From Bacillus sp. FJAT-27445 (GTDB lineage: Bacteria > Bacillota > Bacilli > Bacillales > Cytobacillaceae): a DNA stretch of 64,000 bases. Made by a program: the position numbers and the translations under genes. Under the pieces are notes generated by a model. That model worked only from the letters and a program-made list of their open reading frames with translations, was not told the DNA's origin and did no database searches. This document shows, piece after piece, positions 26,395 to 34,826 of the stretch (the stretch's first letter is position 1; the number at the start of each line of letters is the position of its first letter). The stretch is taken from assembly GCF_001510665.1 (NCBI RefSeq), contig NZ_LMTI01000006.1, positions 340,516 to 404,515 of the forward strand, in the 5' to 3' direction.

Positions 26395-26955
26395 TTGCGG
26401 ACTAACATTTATCTTGTGCGCCACGCCCATTCAGTGTATACATCAGACGAGTTGGGACGGCCGCTTTCAGAACGTGGGAAACGGGACGCCGAAAGAGTCG
26501 CGGATTTCTTAAAAAAGGAAAAAATCGGCCTGGTTCTTTCAAGCCCCTATCGCCGAGCCATCGAAACCGTTAAAGGAATTGCGGATGCGATTGGCAAAGA
26601 GGTCATAACGCTTGATGCCTTTAAGGAGCGGATTCTGTCGGAAGAGCCGGTGGATGATTTTTCTTTCGCAATCAGGAAGGTTTGGGAGGACGAGGCTTTT
26701 GCCTGGGAAGGTGGCGAATCAAACAAAGAAGCCCAAAAAAGGGGCATCGAGGCTCTTATCCAGGTTCTTGGAACCTACACAGGTGAAACGATTGCGATAG
26801 GAACGCACGGCAATATCATGGCCTTAATCATGAACCACTTCAAAAAAGAGTATGGCTTCGCATTCTGGAACGGACTTGATATGCCGGATATTTATAAACT
26901 CGTATTTGACGGGCTGGAGCTAATCGAGGTGAGAAGGGTCTGGAGCAGAAGCTGA
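26395..26955 (+). CDS. Histidine phosphatase family protein
   Basis: 186 residues from a TTG start, GGGGAG upstream. The phosphohistidine motif YLVRHAHS (about residue 7) and the second histidine GTHGN (about 140) define the phosphoglycerate-mutase-like superfamily; SSPYRRAIETV and the glutamate in VWEDEAFAWEGGES also fit. It removes phosphate from a small substrate; which one is unknown. It follows pxpC by 30 bp, so it may be read from the same mRNA. Confidence 0.88.
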   Translation: MRTNIYLVRHAHSVYTSDELGRPLSERGKRDAERVADFLKKEKIGLVLSSPYRRAIETVKGIADAIGKEVITLDAFKERILSEEPVDDFSFAIRKVWEDEAFAWEGGESNKEAQKRGIEALIQVLGTYTGETIAIGTHGNIMALIMNHFKKEYGFAFWNGLDMPDIYKLVFDGLELIEVRRVWSRS

Positions 26956-27033
26956 TCATGATGAAAAAAGATATGCAAGCAGTGCCTCCAAACCGGAAAT
27001 CCCATTCATATTTACACACAATAGTAATTATGT

Positions 27034-27192
27034 AATCGAACATTGTGAATAACTCCAAATATATTGTATTAATCCAGCTCCAACGCCTAGCCCCTCGAGG
27101 TCATAAGCCGGTTCCCTCCGGAGGGCAGGCCCGTCCTGCGGGCCCCGTCTTATGCTGGTCGGGGCTGACCAAGGCGCTTCCGCCTTTTGTTC
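27034..27192. repeat. Dispersed palindromic repeat, copy 1 (short form)
   Basis: Shares long identical blocks with 44903-45236, including CGCCTAGCCCCTCGAGGTC, the run from CATAAGCCGG to GGCAGGCCCGTCCT, and CCCCGTCTTATGCTGGTCG. Outer arms GCCTAGCCCC and GGGGCTGACCAAGGC pair, so the unit folds on itself; it ends with GGCGCTTCCGCC. It fills the gap between two convergent genes and holds no reading frame I trust. Confidence 0.85.
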
Positions 27193-27202
27193 TGAATGGG
27201 AT

Positions 27203-27439
27203 TTAATCGATTTCACGGTATTGGAGAATATGAAAGGGCGCTCCATCCACAAGAAGGTTATCAGCCGCCGGGTTATCCGAATGCGGTACAATAAGAAAGA
27301 CATCCCCGTCTTTTTGGGCCGAGCTGCGCCGGAGCACTTTGTAGAGCAGATCACCGGCCACCTCCATGCTTGATGCTTCCATCGTTCCGAATGTATCAAG
27401 TGCATCTCCATTGGATGCTTTATAAATGGAAAACTTCAT
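27203..27439 (-). CDS. Small protein of unknown function (78 aa)
   Basis: Starts MKFSIYKASNGDALDTFGTM; has a predicted alpha/beta pattern and no membrane segment or cysteine. GAAGGAGA lies 8 bases before the ATG, so it is likely real. I do not recognise the family. It ends against the dispersed repeat. Confidence 0.62.
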   Translation of the reverse strand: MKFSIYKASNGDALDTFGTMEASSMEVAGDLLYKVLRRSSAQKDGDVFLIVPHSDNPAADNLLVDGAPFHILQYREID

Positions 27440-27550
27440 GGCTCATCTCCTTCTTTTTGTCCATATTCCCCCTACTAGGGAAACTAAACCGCAAGCCATG
27501 GAAGCATTCAGAAGCTGACACAAAAACAACCATCCTTGATAAAACGAAGC

Positions 27551-27572
27551 AGGGGCAGGAAACCTGCCCCCT
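27551..27572 (-). terminator. Terminator of the cotD-like gene
   Basis: AGGGGCAGG, loop AAA, CCTGCCCCCT. On the minus strand the stem is followed by TGCTTCGTTTT, a weak T tract. It lies 15 bp after the stop codon. Confidence 0.6.
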
Positions 27573-27586
27573 AAACCGCATTTAAC

Positions 27587-28090
27587 TTAACGGCAGCCGC
27601 AGCCTTTTTTGTAGCCGCCCATTGGCATTCCCGCATAAGCACCTGCTACACCAGTTGGAGCTGCCATTGTTCCTGGTAGGTTAGGCTGATAAGCCCCAGC
27701 TACAGCCGGTGATGGTCCCATCATGCCAGGTCCCATCATCCCAGGACCCATCATTCCAGGTCCCATCATTCCAGGTCCCATCATCCCAGGTCCCATCATG
27801 CCAGGTCCCATCATACCGGGTCCCATTCCAGGGCCGGGCGCATATGCTCCAGCAACAGTCGGAGCGGGAGGCGGTCCCGGAACTGGTCCAAGGTCCGTAA
27901 CAGAAGCCTCATTCACAAAGGATTGAGTGTTTGTGAAGTGATGTGTGTGCTCGATATTCGTATGGTGGACATTTGTCGTATGGGTAGGATGGACGTGCGG
28001 CTGGATCACGTTCTCAAATGAATTCGTCACACAGCACTGTGTTGGATGGCAAATTGCAGGCAGAACCTGCGTTGGTCGCGGACAGTACAT
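27587..28090 (-). CDS. cotD: CotD-family spore coat protein with MGPGM repeats
   Basis: 167 residues. N-terminus MYCPRPTQVLPAICHPTQCC, then a histidine-rich stretch (HVHPTHTTNVHHTNIEHTHH) as in CotD of the inner coat, and a C-terminal KKGCGCR. The middle holds seven near-identical GPGMM units, coded by 15-bp tandem repeats (about 27719-27833). Cysteines at both ends could crosslink. GAGGGG precedes the ATG. The repeats may vary in number between strains. Confidence 0.88.
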   Translation of the reverse strand: MYCPRPTQVLPAICHPTQCCVTNSFENVIQPHVHPTHTTNVHHTNIEHTHHFTNTQSFVNEASVTDLGPVPGPPPAPTVAGAYAPGPGMGPGMMGPGMMGPGMMGPGMMGPGMMGPGMMGPGMMGPSPAVAGAYQPNLPGTMAAPTGVAGAYAGMPMGGYKKGCGCR

Positions 28091-28180
28091 ATAAATTCCC
28101 CTCTCTAATAGTATTGTTACATTAACAGGTTATGAGGGAAGATGTGCACTTGTACTAAGGCAAGGACCTATTTTTCACAA

Positions 28181-28411
28181 TTAGTCTTCGTCCTTGATAT
28201 CGGGATCCTCAGGGATTGGCTCGCTTCTCCATTCCTCAATCAGCCTTTTGGCAAGCTCCACGTGGTCAAAATGGTTTTTGAACTGTTCTCGATTAATCAT
28301 ATATTGTTCACCGTCGAATACGGCGCGAATCTGTTTTTGGCCAATCAACGTTTTAATGTATGATTCAGGAAGTGATAAATACTCGGCTGTTTCCTTAATG
28401 GTTAAATACAT
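28181..28411 (-). CDS. Excisionase-type helix-turn-helix protein
   Basis: 76 residues. MYLTIKETAEYLSLPESYIK is the first helix pair of a MerR-like winged HTH (HTH_17), followed by the wing YMINREQFKNHF. The C-terminus is acidic. AAGGAG precedes the ATG. Such small proteins occur widely in bacilli outside phages; no integrase is nearby, so a phage role is not supported. Confidence 0.8.
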   Translation of the reverse strand: MYLTIKETAEYLSLPESYIKTLIGQKQIRAVFDGEQYMINREQFKNHFDHVELAKRLIEEWRSEPIPEDPDIKDED

Positions 28412-28577
28412 GGCGATTCTCCTTAAAAGTAAGTTTGCTGCGCCTAAAATATTTCGACATTCGTACTTTTTGTTCTGCCTTTTATGCGCAATGAGTTAAA
28501 ATAGGAAGGGTATATAAGGATAAACTTAACTAAGCGTCCATATAAAGATAGTATACATAAAGATGAGGAGGACTGAC

Positions 28578-29783
28578 ATGGGATTAGGACAGGCAAATTT
28601 GGGTTACGAACAAAAGCCAGACAATAAAGGGCGGATTTGGACAAAAGATTTCATCCTTATCTGCTTTGCAAATATGTTCATTTTCCTTGGATTCCAAATG
28701 ACCCTTCCTACAATACCCCTGTTTGTCAAACACCTGGGCGGCAATGACCAGATGATTGGGTTTGTAGTAGGAGCATTTACCCTTTCGGCACTCCTGATCC
28801 GCCCTTACGCCGGGCAGGCGCTCGAGTCCAGGGGCAGAAAGTTCGTCTATTTAACAGGGCTGGCGATTTTTGTCCTTTCGGTCGGATCGTTCGGTTTCGC
28901 GGGCGGAATGGCGTTTCTGTTTCTGATGAGGTTCATCCAGGGGGTGGGCTGGGGATTTTCCACTACAGCCTCCGGTACGATTGCAACCGATTTGATTCCT
29001 GCCGATAGAAGGGGAGAAGGGATGGGTTATTACGGCTTATCGGGTAATATTGCTCTTGCCGCAGGTCCATCCCTTGGACTGATCCTTGCTGGTATAGTGA
29101 CGTTCCAGCAATTATTTTTGATTTGTGCTGGACTTGGTCTTGTAGCCCTGCTGCTGTCTTCAACCATCCGTTATAAAAAGGCGGAAGCGGTCCAAAGAGC
29201 AACGGCGCTTAAATGGGATTTTTACGAAAAAAGCGCCTTGCAGCCTTCAATCCTGCTCTTTTTTATGACCGTAACATTCGGAGGAATCGCAGCTTTTCTT
29301 CCCCTCTATACGGCTCAAAAAGAAATTCCCGGCATCCAATGGTACTTTTTAATTTATGCCCTAGCCCTCATGCTGACACGGACATTCGCTGGGCAGCTGT
29401 ATGACAAAAAAGGGCATAGGGCGGTTTTTATTCCTGGCGCACTTCTTGTTTTTTCAGCGATGCTGCTGCTTTACTGGCTGCCGAATCAGGGAGTTTTGTA
29501 TTTTGCCGCGGTACTTTATGGTCTAGGCTTTGGAACTGTCCAGCCGGGACTGCAGGCTTGGGCTATGGAGAAGTCTCCCCGAAACCGGAGGGGGATGGCC
29601 ACTGCAACGTTCTTTTCATTTTTTGATCTTGGCGTTGGGGTAGGATCGCTGTTGTTCGGCCAAATTGGGCATGTTTATGGCTATAGCAGCATTTATCTGG
29701 CCTCCGCCATTTCGATATTCGCTTCAATCCTTTATTACTTATTTATTTTAAAAAAGGAAGCCAGGGAGCCGCGAGAAGTTTAA
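28578..29783 (+). CDS. MFS transporter
   Basis: 401 residues, twelve hydrophobic segments. MFS motif A occurs in RPYAGQALESRGRKFVYLTG (about 76-95); the second-half equivalent is AGQLYDKKGHRAVF. DHA1-like drug or sugar exporter type; substrate unknown. GAGGAGG lies before the ATG at 28578; an upstream ATG overlaps that site and is rejected. An AbrB-like membrane gene follows 64 bp later on the same strand. Confidence 0.88.
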   Translation: MGLGQANLGYEQKPDNKGRIWTKDFILICFANMFIFLGFQMTLPTIPLFVKHLGGNDQMIGFVVGAFTLSALLIRPYAGQALESRGRKFVYLTGLAIFVLSVGSFGFAGGMAFLFLMRFIQGVGWGFSTTASGTIATDLIPADRRGEGMGYYGLSGNIALAAGPSLGLILAGIVTFQQLFLICAGLGLVALLLSSTIRYKKAEAVQRATALKWDFYEKSALQPSILLFFMTVTFGGIAAFLPLYTAQKEIPGIQWYFLIYALALMLTRTFAGQLYDKKGHRAVFIPGALLVFSAMLLLYWLPNQGVLYFAAVLYGLGFGTVQPGLQAWAMEKSPRNRRGMATATFFSFFDLGVGVGSLLFGQIGHVYGYSSIYLASAISIFASILYYLFILKKEAREPREV

Positions 29784-29847
29784 AAAAGCGATGCTTTGAT
29801 AGAAAAGCAATGACGGCACTCAGCAAGCGGGATGAGGAGTGAGAATA

Positions 29848-30918
29848 GTGGAATGGGTTCCTGGCGCCAAATCTCTTTTTATTACATTATTTTTGGCCAT
29901 TATGGGAGGTTCCCTATTCAATTTTCTTGGGCTTCCGGTGCCCTGGCTGCTTGGACCGATGGCTGCTTCGCTCGCAGTCTCCGTTTCAGGGAGGGTTAAA
30001 CTTACGTGGCCGGTGCAAATCAGGGATGCCGGCCTGATCATTGTCGGCTATTCAATCGGACTTTCTTTTACGAAAGGCGCACTTGGGCAAATTATCGGGC
30101 ACTTTCCCACTATCATTCTCATGACCTTTTTGTTGATTGGATATTGCGCTGTCATGGCGGTGGCTGTGGCGAAGCTTTCCGGGCTTGATTATAGGACTGC
30201 GTTGCTTGGAAGCATTCCAGGCGGACTATCGCAAATGATCGCCCTTTCTGAAGAACTAAAGGGGACGGATAGTTCGGCAGTAACCATTTTCCAGGTAATG
30301 CGCCTTCTCATGATTATTTTCATTGTCCCTTTCACTGTTCTATATCCGATGTCAGGAAACACGGTGCAGCAGGCGGCCATCGTGGCTGGCTCAGAGAGTA
30401 GCCTCTTTCCGGTAATCCTGATTTTTGCGCCACTTACTGTCGCCTTTGCCATTATCGGCAAAAAAATCGGGCTGCCGACCGCTTATTTGACTGGTCCGAT
30501 TATTGTTACTGCGGCTCTTACTATTGCTGAAATGAAAGGACCCGAACTTCCCGAATCTATAATGGACGCCTCACAGCTGATGATCGGGACGTATATCGGC
30601 CTTATGTTTAAGCCAGGGAGCCTTGCTAGACACCGGAAGCTGCTTTTATTTGCCGTTGGCTCCGGCCTCATGCTATTGGCTGGATCGTCAGCCCTTGCTG
30701 TCCTGCTTGAAAACCTCTACGGAATCCCATTTATCACTAGTTACCTCAGCATGGCTCCTGGCGGAATGGATCAGATGAGTATCATTGCCCATGAGTCAGG
30801 TGCGGATTTATCAATTGTAGCCGGCTACCAGCTTTTCAGGGTGTTCTTTATCTTTTTCGCGGTGCCATATATAATCAGAGGATTTTTTGCCTTGTTAGGC
30901 AGCAGTAAGGCAAATTGA
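29848..30918 (+). CDS. AbrB-family membrane protein (AbrB duplication type)
   Basis: 356 residues from a GTG start 8 bases after GAGGAG. Two halves each with about five membrane segments and a related glycine-rich motif: LLGSIPGGLSQMIALSEEL (about 115) and SMAPGGMDQMSIIA (about 305). This internal duplication marks the AbrB (ammonia monooxygenase-like) membrane family, unrelated to the AbrB transition-state regulator. Role unknown, perhaps transport. Confidence 0.85.
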   Translation: MEWVPGAKSLFITLFLAIMGGSLFNFLGLPVPWLLGPMAASLAVSVSGRVKLTWPVQIRDAGLIIVGYSIGLSFTKGALGQIIGHFPTIILMTFLLIGYCAVMAVAVAKLSGLDYRTALLGSIPGGLSQMIALSEELKGTDSSAVTIFQVMRLLMIIFIVPFTVLYPMSGNTVQQAAIVAGSESSLFPVILIFAPLTVAFAIIGKKIGLPTAYLTGPIIVTAALTIAEMKGPELPESIMDASQLMIGTYIGLMFKPGSLARHRKLLLFAVGSGLMLLAGSSALAVLLENLYGIPFITSYLSMAPGGMDQMSIIAHESGADLSIVAGYQLFRVFFIFFAVPYIIRGFFALLGSSKAN

Positions 30919-31011
30919 CTTGGATTTTAAGGCTCGCTGAATTAATCAGGAAATTTCCCTATACAAAACGCTTAATCTATTTGTATAATGGGATGGACAT
31001 AAAAATATCTA

Positions 31012-31280
31012 TCAAAACAGGTGCTGATAGTTTCAGATTGTCAGCTTAAAAGGGAAGTTTGGTGAAAAGCCAACGCGGTCCCGCCACTGTAAATGCGAGC
31101 TGCCTATACAAAGCCACTGCCCTAAAGCGGGAAGGCATAGGAAGCGATGACCATGAGCCAGGAGACCTGCCTGTTTATAAGCACCAAAAGCCTACGCGGA
31201 TAGGAGGGTGTTAAGACAGGCCGTTTTTCTCATATGCCTGCTTAACGACAAACCTCCTCCTTCACAGGGGGATTTTTTTA
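31012..31280 (+). promoter_or_regulatory. Cobalamin riboswitch with terminator platform
   Basis: Conserved parts seen in order: AAAAGGGAAGTTTGGTGAAA, the block GCGGTCCCGCCACTGTAA, and the B12 box GAGCCAGGAGACCTGCC (31155-31171). Downstream, a long hairpin can form between GGAGG (31203-31207), GTTAAGACAGGC (31210-31221), GCCTGCTTAAC (31236-31246) and CCTCC (31253-31257). A competing terminator is CCTCC-TTCACA-GGGGG then seven T (31256-31279). Both use the same CCTCC region, so they exclude each other. High cobalamin should stop transcription of the operon that follows. Confidence 0.95.
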
Positions 31281-31308
31281 TGTAAAAAGAAGTGGGGAGA
31301 GAGATAGA

Positions 31309-33066
31309 ATGGCAAGAAGTCAGTATGTGAAGTTAATGTTGGCGTTGATGCTCGTGTTTACCCTGTTTGCGGGTGGCTTTGGGCAGAAGGCTGCGGCGGC
31401 GGCCAGTACCGTAACTGTAAAGGTACTTGGGGAAAAAGGAGCCGTTAGTAGCGAAAAACAGGCGGAAATCGGGGAAACTGAAACAGCGTTCGATGCCCTC
31501 GTTAAGACTGTCGGCACGGATGCGGTGAATTATGAGCAGTATAGTTTTGGCAAAATGATTACAGAGATAAGCGGACTAGCTGCCAAGGATAACATCTACT
31601 GGGGATTTTACATAAACGGCATTTCAGCCATGACGGGCGCTGATTCGTATAAGCCCCAAAATGGCGATGTCCTCACTTTCCGCTATGAATCGGAACCTCC
31701 GGCTGGAAAAGTAAATCTTGTGATTGCTGGAAAAGACAATCAGCTAAAAGAATACAAGGATATTTCTTTCATTGATAAGCCCAATGCTTTTCAATTGCTT
31801 CAGACAGTTGTTGGCCCAGAAAATCTGGCCTATGTGCAATATGATTTTGGTAAAATGATTTCTTCAATCAATGGGCTTGATACGACTACCAACAGCTTCT
31901 GGAGTTTTTATGTAAATGATGAAGCGCAAATGGTCGGTGCGGAGAGTTACACGCTTGAGTCGGAAAAAACTATCGCATTTAAGTATGAGACTTTCACACC
32001 TCCTCCTGCAGAAGAGCCGGGAAAAGGCGAGCCTGGCAAGGATTTTGCGGTTTATCCGGCCGACAGCTTTTCTAAGGATTTGAATGAAACGATTGCTTAT
32101 GTTTTGAAAAATAAGCAGCTTGGCGAATGGGAAGCAATTGCCCTAAAGCAAGCAGGAAAACCAATTCCCGCCGGTTACTTAGAGGGAGTTGCAAAAAGGG
32201 TAAAAGATAGAAGTGGAAAGTTCAGGACGATTACAGATTATGAGCGATACACACTTGGTATTCTGGCGGCGGGTGGAAATCCTGAAAATTTCGCCGGCTA
32301 CAATCTGGTTGAAGGCATTTACAATGGCGATTTTTCCAAACAGGGCCTTAACGGGGCAGCTTATGGCCTAATTGCCCTCGACAGTGCCGACTTTACCATT
32401 CCTGCAGATGCAAAATGGACGAAAGAAAACCTTAAGGCCCACCTTATCACGAACCAAAACAGCGATGGGGGTTGGGGACTGGACAAGGAAACAGGCAGCG
32501 ATCCGGATACGACTTCAATGGTACTGACTGCGTTGGCCCCATATAAAGACGAAGCAGCAGTAAAACCGGTAATTGACAAAGGGATTCAGTATTTGAAGAA
32601 TCTGTTTGCATCCTCCAAGGTTGACAGCAGCCCGGCGGCAGCACAGGCGGTAATCGCCCTTTCAGCTCTCGGCCTTGATGCCAATAGCGGCATTATTACA
32701 ACTGATGGCAAAACCTTGCTCGGCTATCTGGCATCGTTTAAGCATTCTGGCGGCGGTTTTGCCTGGAAAGCGGGCGATGGAGCAGATGCAATCTCAACTG
32801 GACAGGGCTTCCAGGCTTTGGTTGCCTACCAGCTTTTCAAGGATGGAAAAGGCTCCCTTTACAAATTAACGATTGATCAATCGGCAGGTCCCAATTCTGT
32901 TCCGGGGAACGAGGACCCTGGAAACAGCAAAAATGAAGAAGGAAAAGAAGAAGGGCACCGCCTCCCGGATACAGCAACGAACGTCTATAGTCTGCTTGCA
33001 TTTGGGATGGTACTTGTCGCAGCAGGTGGAATCCTATTGATGACCACAAGAAGAAAACGCTTATAA
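31309..33066 (+). CDS. Cell-wall-anchored cobalamin-capture protein (transcobalamin-like)
   Basis: 585 residues. Signal peptide (cleavage about residue 31), two DUF4430 (transcobalamin C-terminal-like) beta domains at about 33-127 and 133-227 with the family core FYING and FYVND, a PPPAEEPGKGEPGK linker, then an alpha/alpha-toroid-like region (about 260-520) with NQNSDGGWGLD and SGGGFAWKAGDG, as in prenyltransferase-type repeats. The end is a sortase signal: LPDTA (552-556), membrane helix, RRKRL. Human intrinsic factor and transcobalamin combine the same two folds to hold B12. Directly after a cobalamin riboswitch, so B12 binding at the wall is likely but unproven. Confidence 0.85.
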   Translation: MARSQYVKLMLALMLVFTLFAGGFGQKAAAAASTVTVKVLGEKGAVSSEKQAEIGETETAFDALVKTVGTDAVNYEQYSFGKMITEISGLAAKDNIYWGFYINGISAMTGADSYKPQNGDVLTFRYESEPPAGKVNLVIAGKDNQLKEYKDISFIDKPNAFQLLQTVVGPENLAYVQYDFGKMISSINGLDTTTNSFWSFYVNDEAQMVGAESYTLESEKTIAFKYETFTPPPAEEPGKGEPGKDFAVYPADSFSKDLNETIAYVLKNKQLGEWEAIALKQAGKPIPAGYLEGVAKRVKDRSGKFRTITDYERYTLGILAAGGNPENFAGYNLVEGIYNGDFSKQGLNGAAYGLIALDSADFTIPADAKWTKENLKAHLITNQNSDGGWGLDKETGSDPDTTSMVLTALAPYKDEAAVKPVIDKGIQYLKNLFASSKVDSSPAAAQAVIALSALGLDANSGIITTDGKTLLGYLASFKHSGGGFAWKAGDGADAISTGQGFQALVAYQLFKDGKGSLYKLTIDQSAGPNSVPGNEDPGNSKNEEGKEEGHRLPDTATNVYSLLAFGMVLVAAGGILLMTTRRKRL

Positions 33067-33093
33067 GAATGAAGGTGGAGAGGAGGAATGGCA

Positions 33094-33963
33094 ATGGGAA
33101 GGAAAATCACTCTTAGGCTGCTGCTTGTTTTTTCATTGCTAACCGCCCTTGCACTTGCAGGATGCGGAACAGACCCTGAATCCTCGGCAACGAATCAAAA
33201 GCAAGACCATTCTGGAATGGAAATAACTAAAGGCGAAAAGGCTGGCGGGGAAGCTGAACAAAACTCCCCTGCCGGCCATCCTTCCGATAAATCAAACCTC
33301 ACAAACGGGAATCCGGGCGAGGAAAACAAAGATAATCAAACCGTTTCGGACGGAGCGGCTTCAGGCACTCAATCGAAATCAACTTCTGCGACAGCAGGCC
33401 CAGGTACCCAAAAAGATACCACATCCAAAACTTCTACTGCTGGATCTTCTGGACCCGGAACATCCGATAAAGCGGGCAGCGCGGTAGGTGCGGATAAAGG
33501 CAGTGCCACAACTGGAACTTCAGCAAGCAATCCGTCCAAACCTTCAGGCGGATCGAGTTCCGCCGGATCGAAAGGCGGCAGTCAAACCGAGGCAAAACCA
33601 GCCCCGAAACCAGCTCCAAAGCCTACACCGGCCGCTACTGCATCCATCTTGATAAAAGGGCCGGATGAGGCTGGAATGATACTTGGGGCAACAGCTGTTG
33701 AAATCAAGGAAGGCGATACTGTGATTGATTTGCTCCTTAGGGCTGCAGGCAAAAAGGGAATTGATGTCGATTACTCAGGGAGCGGGCCAACCGCCTATGT
33801 TGCGGGCATCGACAATTATTACGAATTTGATTTCGGGCCTAGAAGCGGCTGGATTTGCAAGATGAACGGATTAAGCCTTGAAAAAGGTGCCGGAATCGTC
33901 AAAGTGTCGAAGGGCGACAGGATCGAGTGGGTCTACAGCGAAGACTTCCTGAAGAAAGAATGA
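33094..33963 (+). CDS. Lipoprotein with C-terminal DUF4430 domain
   Basis: 289 residues. Signal peptide with lipobox LALAGC (cysteine about residue 23), then about 155 residues low in complexity, rich in S, T, G, K and P (includes KPAPKPAPKPTP), and a final DUF4430 domain (about 185-285) with RSGWICKMNGLS. It should be anchored in the outer face of the membrane with the linker spanning the wall. As second gene of the B12 operon it may pass cobalamin to the ECF transporter. ATG at 33094 is 8 bases after GGAGG; an ATG six bases earlier is too close. Confidence 0.85.
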   Translation: MGRKITLRLLLVFSLLTALALAGCGTDPESSATNQKQDHSGMEITKGEKAGGEAEQNSPAGHPSDKSNLTNGNPGEENKDNQTVSDGAASGTQSKSTSATAGPGTQKDTTSKTSTAGSSGPGTSDKAGSAVGADKGSATTGTSASNPSKPSGGSSSAGSKGGSQTEAKPAPKPAPKPTPAATASILIKGPDEAGMILGATAVEIKEGDTVIDLLLRAAGKKGIDVDYSGSGPTAYVAGIDNYYEFDFGPRSGWICKMNGLSLEKGAGIVKVSKGDRIEWVYSEDFLKKE

Positions 33964-34826
33964 ACCGTCTCCATCCGCTTACCGCATTTTGCTACTACGC
34001 CGGGGCTCTAACAATGCTGATTCTATTTCGGCATCCTCTTTTCCTGTTTACAGGGTTCGGCCTTATACTGGTAATCAATTATGTTCAAGATCGCTGCAGG
34101 GGTCTGCAGCGATGGCTTTTTTTCATTGCGTCAAGCGGTTTGCTGATCTTCTTGGTTAACCCGCTTTTTAATGAAAGGGGTCGGCATGTCCTCTTTGAAT
34201 GGGGCAATCACCGGATTACACTCGAGGCAGTAACGCTTGGCGGCATGGCGGCCCTTTCAGTCATGGGCATCATTGCTTTGTTTGTATCCTACAATGAAAT
34301 TATGACCCCAAACAAGCTGTTGTTCTTGTTTGCGAAAGCATTGCCGCAATTCGCCGTCCTTCTTATGCTGACACTTCGATTTATACCTCTGATGCGCATC
34401 CGGCTCGAGGAAATCTCGGCAGTCCAGTCCAGCAAGGGAGTAACCTTAGCATCGGGTACATGGAAGGGGCGTGCCAAAAACGGGCTGCTCTATGTCCAGG
34501 CTCTGCTTGTCTTTTCGCTTGAGGAAGCTATCCAGACCGCCGACTCCATGAAAGCACGCGGTTACGGAACCGGAAAGAGGTCCGCGTATCATCATTTTAA
34601 ATTTAGAAACCTCGATTGGCTTTCGTTCGGGTTTCTTTTGCCAGTATTCGTCTACGCACTATTTGGCCGGTTGAATGGCTTGGGTCTGCTGGACGTTTAT
34701 CCAATTATGGAGAACACTGATCTGTCAATTGCGGAAGCGGGGACCTTGGCAGCAGTCGTTTGTTTCATTGTCTTCCCGGTAATCATTGAACTGAAAGGGG
34801 CATTCCGTTGGCGTATATCGAACTGA
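33960..34826 (+). CDS. ECF transporter T component
   Basis: 288 residues, about six membrane segments, and the coupling helix motif in the cytoplasmic loop EEAIQTADSMKARGYGTGKR (about 197-216), which carries the Ala-Arg-Gly signature of EcfT. It links the ATPases to the S component. ATG overlaps the previous stop (ATGA), so it is translated by coupling. Operon position marks it as part of the B12 transporter. Confidence 0.9.
   Translation: MNRLHPLTAFCYYAGALTMLILFRHPLFLFTGFGLILVINYVQDRCRGLQRWLFFIASSGLLIFLVNPLFNERGRHVLFEWGNHRITLEAVTLGGMAALSVMGIIALFVSYNEIMTPNKLLFLFAKALPQFAVLLMLTLRFIPLMRIRLEEISAVQSSKGVTLASGTWKGRAKNGLLYVQALLVFSLEEAIQTADSMKARGYGTGKRSAYHHFKFRNLDWLSFGFLLPVFVYALFGRLNGLGLLDVYPIMENTDLSIAEAGTLAAVVCFIVFPVIIELKGAFRWRISN

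Noticed and set aside
27709-27926. Plus-strand frames rich in PGPIIPG across the cotD repeats
   Set aside because: They are mirror products of the GPGMM repeats; the minus strand has the ribosome site and CotD ends.
28181-28411. Excisionase-like protein as a sign of a prophage
   Set aside because: No integrase, attachment site or phage genes are nearby.
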